NCBI GenBank assembly: GCA_947259575.1
Contig: CAMYMU010000068.1
Coordinates: 1-64,000, forward strand
DNA length: 64,000 nucleotides
Direction: 5' to 3'
Source of the DNA: an uncultured Ectothiorhodospiraceae bacterium
Lineage (GTDB): Bacteria > Pseudomonadota > Gammaproteobacteria > UBA6429 > Thiohalophilaceae
Position 1 is the first letter of the stretch. Each line of letters starts with the position of its first letter. A program made the position numbers and the translations under genes. The notes beneath the pieces were generated by a model that was not told where the DNA came from, made no database searches, and worked only from the letters and a program-made list of their open reading frames with translations. Shown one piece after another: positions 58,429 to 64,000 of the stretch.

Positions 58429-59520
58429 TCAGACATTAAAACGAAAGTGCATTACATCACCATCTTTAACGATGTAATCTTTTCCCTCTAGGCGTAATTT
58501 ACCCGCTTCCTTCGCACCACTTTCTCCGTTGTGTGCAATGAAGTCATCATAGCTGGTGACTTCTGCGCGGATAAAACCTTTTTCAAAATCGGTATGAATC
58601 ACACCTGCTGCCTGTGGGGCAGTGGCGCCAACCTTAACAGTCCAGCCACGTACTTCTTTTACACCGGCGGTAAAATAAGTTTGTAAGCCCAGAAGAGTAT
58701 GTCCTGCACGAATAACTCGATTAAGTCCAGGCTCATCAAGGCCCATTTCATCCAGAAATTCCCGCTTTTCTTCATCGTCGAGTTCAACCATCTCCGCTTC
58801 AATAGATGCGCAGACAGGCACTACCGGTGCCCCCTCTTGCTCTGCAAGTTTTTTTACAGCATCCAAACGAGGATTGTTTTCAAAACCATTCTCATCGACG
58901 TTGGCAATATACATTGTTGGCTTGCTAGTCAGCAAAAACAGATCTCGAATCTGGAGTTTCTCTTCTTTTTCCAACTCAAGCGCACGAACAGGTTTGCCTT
59001 CATCTAACTGGGCTTTAACTTTTTCAAGCACAACCATTTTTGCTTTAGCGTCTTTGTCGCCTGACTTGGCGATCTTACTGGTACGCAGAATACTTTTTTC
59101 AACTGAGTCCATATCTGCTAGAGCCAGTTCGGTATTGATAATATCAATATCACTGATTGGATCGACCTTGCCTGCAACGTGTACGATGTCATCATTTTCA
59201 AAACAACGAACGACGTGTGCTATCGCATCTGTCTCACGTATATTTGCCAAAAACTGATTTCCTAATCCTTCACCCTTTGATGCGCCTTCAACCAACCCGG
59301 CTATATCAACAAACTCCATGGTAGTGGGGATTACTTTTTCTGGATGGACAATCTCTGCCAGTTTATCCAGACGCGGATCAGGAATAGGTACGATCCCGAC
59401 ATTGGGCTCAATCGTACAAAATGGATAATTCTCAGCCTGAATCTCAGCCTTGGTTAATGCATTAAATAGCGTTGATTTACCTACATTCGGTAAACCGACG
59501 ATGCCGCATTTAAAACCCAT
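58429..59520 (-). CDS. ychF: Redox-regulated ATPase YchF
   Basis: A 363-aa Obg-like P-loop NTPase: [14 protein letters not shown] (G1), [25 protein letters not shown] (G3 region), coiled coil in the middle, and a TGS domain at the C-terminus ([27 protein letters not shown]). It binds ribosomes and prefers ATP. Usual neighbour of pth. Confidence 0.96.
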   Translation of the reverse strand: MGFKCGIVGLPNVGKSTLFNALTKAEIQAENYPFCTIEPNVGIVPIPDPRLDKLAEIVHPEKVIPTTMEFVDIAGLVEGASKGEGLGNQFLANIRETDAIAHVVRCFENDDIVHVAGKVDPISDIDIINTELALADMDSVEKSILRTSKIAKSGDKDAKAKMVVLEKVKAQLDEGKPVRALELEKEEKLQIRDLFLLTSKPTMYIANVDENGFENNPRLDAVKKLAEQEGAPVVPVCASIEAEMVELDDEEKREFLDEMGLDEPGLNRVIRAGHTLLGLQTYFTAGVKEVRGWTVKVGATAPQAAGVIHTDFEKGFIRAEVTSYDDFIAHNGESGAKEAGKLRLEGKDYIVKDGDVMHFRFNV

Positions 59521-59537
59521 TTTCTGTACCCCGTTAG

Positions 59538-60116
59538 TTATTTGGTATGCAAACTTTGCATAGCTTTGGCGGTCTCACCATTGACGATACGATCAAGCTC
59601 ACTAATCGCCTTGTCGATCGCATTTTCTATCGCAATTTGGTCATCGGTCGCTGCTTTCTTTAATACGTGGCCAGTAACCTTTGATTTATTTCCTGGGTGG
59701 CCAATACCGAGGCGAATACGTTGAAAACCATTTCCACCGCAGCGACTGATGATGTCACGTAGTCCATTGTGGCCGCCGTGCCCGCCTCCTTCTTTTAAGC
59801 GGACATCCCCCACTTCTAAATCAAGATCGTCGTGAACAACTAAAACATTGGCCAGTTTGATTTTATAAAACTGCATAAGCGCCAGTACTGACTGACCACT
59901 TAAGTTCATGAAGGTATCAGGTTTTAGCAGCCAGACTTGTTGGCCATGAATAGTAGAGCGAGCGACTTCACCCTGAAACTTTTTCTCTTGCTTGAAGTTG
60001 CCACCAAATTTGCGCACAACCTCATCCACAAACCAAAAGCCGGCATTGTGCCGCGTGTTGGCATACTCAGTTCCTGGGTTTCCTAACCCTACTATGATGT
60101 CAACATGCGCGGGCAC
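59538..60116 (-). CDS. pth: Peptidyl-tRNA hydrolase
   Basis: A 192-aa enzyme releasing tRNA from stalled peptidyl-tRNA. Motifs: [23 protein letters not shown] with the catalytic His, [41 protein letters not shown]. Between rplY and ychF, as in most Gammaproteobacteria. Confidence 0.96.
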   Translation of the reverse strand: MPAHVDIIVGLGNPGTEYANTRHNAGFWFVDEVVRKFGGNFKQEKKFQGEVARSTIHGQQVWLLKPDTFMNLSGQSVLALMQFYKIKLANVLVVHDDLDLEVGDVRLKEGGGHGGHNGLRDIISRCGGNGFQRIRLGIGHPGNKSKVTGHVLKKAATDDQIAIENAIDKAISELDRIVNGETAKAMQSLHTK

Positions 60117-60148
60117 AGCCGGCTCCGGTATTCAATGTGAAGAAAAGC

Positions 60149-60811
60149 TTATTCTGCGGCTGGCTCAGCTGCTTCACCACCTTCAGCTGCTTCACCACCT
60201 TCTTCAGTTGTCGTCTCTTCTTCTTCCTTCGCTGCACGAGGTACATGCACACTAGCGACAGCCTGGTCATGACTTTCACCATGAGACAGTTCAACCAGTT
60301 CAATACCTTTCGCCAACTTAAGATCAGACATGTGGAATATTGCATTCAATTCTAGTTCACTCAGATCAGCCTCAATGTATTCAGGCAGATCCGCTGGTAA
60401 ACAGGCAACTTCTACTTCTGTCATCATATGGTTGATCAAACCACCTTCGCGAACACCTGGTGACTGTTCTTCGTTAATGAAGTGGATTGGAACCTGGACG
60501 CGAATCTTCTCTTTCGCGCTGACACGTTGCAGATCCATATGCATGATGATTGGGCGACTTGGATGACGCTGCAGATCTTTAACAATCGCTTGTTGATCTT
60601 TGCCATCGACTTTCACTTTAAGAATATGTGAAAAGAAAGCTTCATTCTCGATCTGGTGAGCCAGTTCGTTATGTTGCAACGTTAATGATACTGGGTCTTC
60701 ACCCGCACCATACATAACAGCTGGAACTTTACCGGTATGACGTAGGCGGCGGCTCGCACCCTTCCCTAAGTCAGTACGGAGTTCAGCATTTAATACGAAA
60801 TCATTAGCCAT
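60149..60811 (-). CDS. rplY: 50S ribosomal protein L25/Ctc
   Basis: A 220-aa long-form L25 (TL5/Ctc type) that binds 5S rRNA. The N-terminal L25 domain (LRTDLGKGASRRLRHTGKVPAVMYG) is followed by a beta domain and an acidic, repetitive C-terminal tail rich in Glu, Ala and Gly. Confidence 0.94.
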   Translation of the reverse strand: MANDFVLNAELRTDLGKGASRRLRHTGKVPAVMYGAGEDPVSLTLQHNELAHQIENEAFFSHILKVKVDGKDQQAIVKDLQRHPSRPIIMHMDLQRVSAKEKIRVQVPIHFINEEQSPGVREGGLINHMMTEVEVACLPADLPEYIEADLSELELNAIFHMSDLKLAKGIELVELSHGESHDQAVASVHVPRAAKEEEETTTEEGGEAAEGGEAAEPAAE

Positions 60812-60965
60812 GTTACTTACTCCAGTTTTGCAGATAGTTATCTGCGTTTAATAAAACAAGCCTAAGGCTTGTTGCTAGACTCCCTTGCGACCAGGGTGCC
60901 TTCTTGCCATTAAATGACAAACTTGATGCGTCTGATTTACAAATAAAACAAACGCATTAAGTTTA

Positions 60966-61919
60966 TCAGTCTATATATAAGGAGCTAACTGACTCCTCAT
61001 TACTAATCCGGCGAATTGTCTCAGCCAGAAGTTCCGCAATGCTCAATTGGCGAATACGACCACAGTTCATTGCTGCCTCACTCAAGGGAATCGTATCGGT
61101 CACTACCAACTCATCCAGCTCAGAATTACTAATATTCTCTACCGCCGGTCCCGACAATACTGGGTGAGTACAATAGGCGACAACTTTTGCTGCACCATGT
61201 TCTTTCAATGCACCTGCTGCACGACATAAGGTACCCGCGGTGTCCACCAGGTCGTCGATAAGGATACAGCTACGCCCTTCGACATCACCGATAATATTCA
61301 TCACCTTGGCTACATTAGCCTTGGGACGACGTTTATCAATAATTGCCAGATCCGCATCATCCAGTCGCTTGGCCAAAGCTCTAGCACGTACTACACCTCC
61401 CACATCGGGAGACACCACCATCAGGTTTGGATACTTTTGTCTCCATACATCGCCTAATAAAACAGGTGATGCGTAGACATTATCCACCGGGATATTAAAA
61501 AATCCCTGTATCTGATCCGCGTGCAAATCGACAGTAAGCACACGATCAGTCCCTACTGTGGCGACCATATCTGCCACAACCTTGGCCGTAATCGGTACGC
61601 GTGCCGAACGTGGTCGGCGATCTTGTCGTGCATAACCAAAGTAAGGCAAAACGGCAGTAACTCGAGCAGCAGATGAACGACGTACCGCATCGACCATCAC
61701 CAGCAATTCCATCAGGTTTTCGTTGGTCGGTGCACAGGTTGGCTGCACAATGAAAACATCCCTACCGCGGACATTTTCCATAATCTCGACCTGGACTTCA
61801 CCATCGCTGAATTTGCCAACGACAGCTTTCCCAAGCGGGATCTGTAATCTACTTGCTATATCATTGGCGAGTTTCAGGTTTGCATTACCCGAAAACACCA
61901 TCAAACTGCCGTCAGTCAC
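60966..61919 (-). CDS. prs: Ribose-phosphate pyrophosphokinase
   Basis: A 317-aa PRPP synthase supplying nucleotide, His, Trp and NAD synthesis. Motifs: [17 protein letters not shown] at the start, [29 protein letters not shown] and the PRPP loop [13 protein letters not shown]. Normal length. Lies between tRNA-Gln and rplY. Confidence 0.96.
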   Translation of the reverse strand: MTDGSLMVFSGNANLKLANDIASRLQIPLGKAVVGKFSDGEVQVEIMENVRGRDVFIVQPTCAPTNENLMELLVMVDAVRRSSAARVTAVLPYFGYARQDRRPRSARVPITAKVVADMVATVGTDRVLTVDLHADQIQGFFNIPVDNVYASPVLLGDVWRQKYPNLMVVSPDVGGVVRARALAKRLDDADLAIIDKRRPKANVAKVMNIIGDVEGRSCILIDDLVDTAGTLCRAAGALKEHGAAKVVAYCTHPVLSGPAVENISNSELDELVVTDTIPLSEAAMNCGRIRQLSIAELLAETIRRISNEESVSSLYID

Positions 61920-61966
61920 GAGAACTCTCCACTCTCGTTAAAAAATCGCTAGAACCCGAATCATCG

Positions 61967-61999
61967 GCGCTCTATATATATGGCTGGGGTGCCAGGATT
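61967..61999 (-). repeat. Duplicated 3' end of tRNA-Gln
   Basis: 33 bp identical to 62142-62174 at a distance of 175 bp. It contains the acceptor 3' strand, CCA and part of the T-stem of tRNA-Gln plus the A/T-rich bases just downstream. Same design as at tRNA-Met. Confidence 0.8.
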
Positions 62000-62004
62000 A
62001 TTCC

Positions 62005-62074
62005 GGGCATCCTGCCCTCCACCCTATGGCCTGCTCGCTTTGCTTGCAGTTCGATTTCGCTCCCGGCGAAATCG
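62005..62074. repeat. Hairpin repeat, copy D (downstream of tRNA-Gln)
   Basis: Hairpins GGGC-atcct-GCCC (62005-62017) and CGATTTCG-ctcccgg-CGAAATCG (62052-62074). Read on the minus strand, the second has loop CCGGGAG, like copies B and C. It lies between tRNA-Gln and its duplicated 3' end. Confidence 0.6.
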
Positions 62075-62155
62075 TCGAACCAATTCCTCGGTTCTCACCC
62101 TGGCTTAACCAGTACAACTCATTTTAGAGTCTGAGTTTCCAGCGCTCTATATATA

Positions 62156-62230
62156 TGGCTGGGGTGCCAGGATTCGAACCTGGGAATGCTGGAATCAAAA
62201 TCCAGTGCCTTACCGCTTGGCGACACCCCA
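62156..62230 (-). tRNA. tRNA-Gln(UUG)
   Basis: Canonical: acceptor TGGGGTG/CACCCCA, discriminator G, CCA encoded, anticodon loop TTTTGAT region with stem CTGGA/TCCAG, T-loop TTCGAAT. Between ispE and prs, its usual place. Confidence 0.93.
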
Positions 62231-62343
62231 ATTTAAAACTTTCACGTCTGCCTGGAAATTCACAGGTTCAATACTTTCAAACAGATTTCACCCATAAAAC
62301 CTGTGCTGGGCGCATACCGTCTTGCTGCTTGGCGCACTGCTTT

Positions 62344-62385
62344 GAAACCCTCTGGGTTTCATGCAGTATTTCCTACGCTGCGCTA
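62344..62385. repeat. Hairpin repeat-like sequence between ispE and tRNA-Gln
   Basis: A perfect GAAACCC-tct-GGGTTTC hairpin (62344-62360) is followed by a GTAGCGCAGC-type inverted repeat on the minus strand. It resembles the A/T-stem plus GGAG/CTCC-loop unit of copies B-D, but less closely. Confidence 0.4.
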
Positions 62386-62421
62386 CGGTTACACCCCAAT
62401 AAATCTATACTAAACAATCAG

Positions 62422-63270
62422 TTACTCTACGTCGAGTACTGGCGAACGGTTCAAACCTCTGGCTACGAAACCATCCCACTGGTCTGATAGTTCAGACCAC
62501 GCTTGCCTTGCCTCGTCTTCAGAACCAAATGCGGCAAATACACATGCGCCGGTCCCGGTCATTCTGGCTTCAGCGAAGTGTCCTAGCGCATCCATCGCTT
62601 TTCGGACTTCCGGGTACATCTCAGTGACAATGGGCTCACATACATTGTGCCCCTGCCCTGCCAGAAAGTCGCGTATTGTAATGGCTGGGCAATCCCGTAT
62701 CAATTGCGGGTTGGCAAAAACTTTGGCTGTTGAGACACTTATTTTGGGGATCAGTACCACAAACCATGACTCGGGTAGCTCGACGGGGGTAATTTGCTCG
62801 CCAACCCCCTCAGCCCAAGCTGCCTGCCCCTGTATAAACACCGGTACATCTGCCCCCAGAGAGAGCCCAATTTCCATCAAAGTGGGCAACGATAGCCCGC
62901 AATCCCAGAGCTGGTTTAATGCCAGCAATGTGGTCGCCGCATCTGAGCTGCCACCGCCAAGGCCACCGCCCATGGGCAGGACCTTATCGAGCTGTATATC
63001 CACACCGTGTTCTACACTACACTGAGCCTGTAGGGCTCTCGCAGCCCGGTAAATAATATCGTCTTGTTCCTCAACACCCTCAATCTGGTAACGGCGGGTA
63101 ATTCCACCCGTCTGGTTAACCTCAAAGGAAAGGCGATCAGCCTGCTCGAGGAATATAAAAACGGTTTGTAGCAGATGATAACCATCCTCGCGCTGCCCGG
63201 TAATATGTAAAAACAGATTGAGTTTGGCCGGGGCAGGCCATACCTTTGTAGTTTGAGAATTCATGGGCAT
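62422..63270 (-). CDS. ispE: 4-diphosphocytidyl-2-C-methyl-D-erythritol kinase
   Basis: A 282-aa GHMP kinase of the MEP isoprenoid pathway. The N-terminal PAPAKLNLFLHITGQREDGYH and the ATP-binding loop PMGGGLGGGSSDAATTLLALNQLW are diagnostic; the C-terminal MTGTGACVFAAF completes the fold. Normal length. Confidence 0.95.
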   Translation of the reverse strand: MPMNSQTTKVWPAPAKLNLFLHITGQREDGYHLLQTVFIFLEQADRLSFEVNQTGGITRRYQIEGVEEQDDIIYRAARALQAQCSVEHGVDIQLDKVLPMGGGLGGGSSDAATTLLALNQLWDCGLSLPTLMEIGLSLGADVPVFIQGQAAWAEGVGEQITPVELPESWFVVLIPKISVSTAKVFANPQLIRDCPAITIRDFLAGQGHNVCEPIVTEMYPEVRKAMDALGHFAEARMTGTGACVFAAFGSEDEARQAWSELSDQWDGFVARGLNRSPVLDVE

Positions 63271-63351
63271 CGGCGTAATTAAGATGCCTCGATTCTAGTC
63301 GTTGCGAATCACAACAGCAAACAGGCAACACAACATTTTGTTGGAGTACAA

Positions 63352-63954
63352 ATGACACAATCATCACTTGAAAAAGCGATAGCAATGATCGATGCAGCAA
63401 ATAGCGAAGACCCGAATATCGACATTGAAAATGACCAAGAATGGCCAAAAGAGCTTCTATATTCACGCCGGATGTCCGATATGCTTGAGCGCTTTAAACC
63501 AAATACTGATGACGCGATCAAACTGGCTATTCATGCGCAACATATTCAGCGTTGGAAATCCCCGCGCGATGCCTATCCAAAAACGCGTGAGGGATATTTC
63601 AAATGGCGGACAGAACTCTATACATTTCATGCAAATACCGTCGCTAAAATACTTGAAGAAGTTGGTTATCCCGAAGAGGACATCGAACGAGTCAAACTAA
63701 TGGTCGGTAAACGTGGAATTAAAAGTAACCCTGACACTCAATTACTGGAAGATATAGCGAATCTGGTCTTCATTGAGCATTACATGCTCGATTTTGCACA
63801 AAGGCATCCCGAATATGATGAGGAAAAGTGGCTCAACATTATTCGCAAGACCTGGCGAAAAATGTCGGAACAAGGTCAGCAGTTTGCACTGGCAGGTAAG
63901 ATCACTCTTCCAGAACCATTGATCCCATTAATTAAAAAAGCCGTAGCAAGTTAA
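63352..63954 (+). CDS. DUF4202 family protein
   Basis: A 200-aa soluble helical protein. RRMSDMLERFKPNTDDAIKLAIHAQHIQRWKSPRDAYP and GYFKWRTELYTFHA match DUF4202, with an HD-like pattern of conserved His residues. Function unknown. Starts at ATG 63352 behind a GGAG site. Divergent from ispE. Confidence 0.85.
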   Translation: MTQSSLEKAIAMIDAANSEDPNIDIENDQEWPKELLYSRRMSDMLERFKPNTDDAIKLAIHAQHIQRWKSPRDAYPKTREGYFKWRTELYTFHANTVAKILEEVGYPEEDIERVKLMVGKRGIKSNPDTQLLEDIANLVFIEHYMLDFAQRHPEYDEEKWLNIIRKTWRKMSEQGQQFALAGKITLPEPLIPLIKKAVAS

Positions 63955-64000
63955 TACGAGATCCCTACTTTATCGCTTAAGGTGAATGTGCATCTTTTCT

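Overview
The window is chromosomal DNA from a gammaproteobacterium. The synteny tyrS-mepM-anmK, erpA-bactofilin-argC and ispE-tRNA-Gln-prs-rplY-pth-ychF, the rrn promoter with a boxA leader, and the HemJ, TctABC and GGDEF/EAL proteins all fit that class. The species cannot be named from this sequence; a sulfur-oxidiser-like or Chromatiales-like lineage is only a guess.

Layout. 1-260 holds the leader and promoter of a leftward rRNA operon whose 16S gene lies outside the window. 0.5-5.5 kb is a signalling block: receiver proteins, a PAS/GAF histidine kinase and a periplasmic binding protein. 5.6-19.2 kb is mostly housekeeping (tyrS, mepM, anmK, citrate synthase, erpA, bactofilin, argC, ClC channel, hemJ), interrupted by a binding-protein/GGDEF-EAL pair. 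19.3-23.5 kb is an operon behind a Fur-box-like site: porin, FMN-binding protein, PepSY protein and dihaem peroxidase. 23.5-30 kb has a DUF2189 gene, a PspA/membrane/VWA operon and a divergent two-component system. 30-31.8 kb has a small membrane protein and a PAS-GGDEF cyclase.

31.8-50.2 kb is the accessory region and the most interesting part. A leftward unit of about 8 kb runs from a boxA leader through 21 tRNA genes, small ORFs, an HNH nuclease, a further tRNA-Ile, a slipin, an unknown 320-aa protein and the RNA ligase RtcB, ending at a strong terminator. The array covers 18 amino acids with close to a minimal U34 wobble set. Three of its tRNAs carry C33, several have odd T-loops, and a 29-bp inverted repeat flanks it. 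I infer an RNA-repair plus tRNA-replacement system that sustains translation when tRNAs are cleaved. Next to it are a phage-like XRE regulator with a divergent small gene, a 902-aa TPR protein and two small membrane proteins. At 45-50 kb a second module contains an NrtR regulator with a compound operator, a NadA-like protein lacking one Fe-S cysteine, a soluble SPFH protein, an NAD-kinase-like protein and a DUF4291 protein. A divergent gene pair beside it is interrupted by an amber codon. This looks like an NAD/ADP-ribose-linked stress module.

50.4-64 kb returns to core genome: tRNA-Met, a binding protein, a TctCBA/DUF3604 operon with a divergent Crp/Fnr regulator, and ychF-pth-rplY-prs-tRNA-Gln-ispE. 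A family of short hairpin repeats sits in the tRNA array and just downstream of tRNA-Met and tRNA-Gln. Both of those tRNAs have their 3' end duplicated 170-175 bp downstream, an arrangement resembling the E. coli tyrT repeats.
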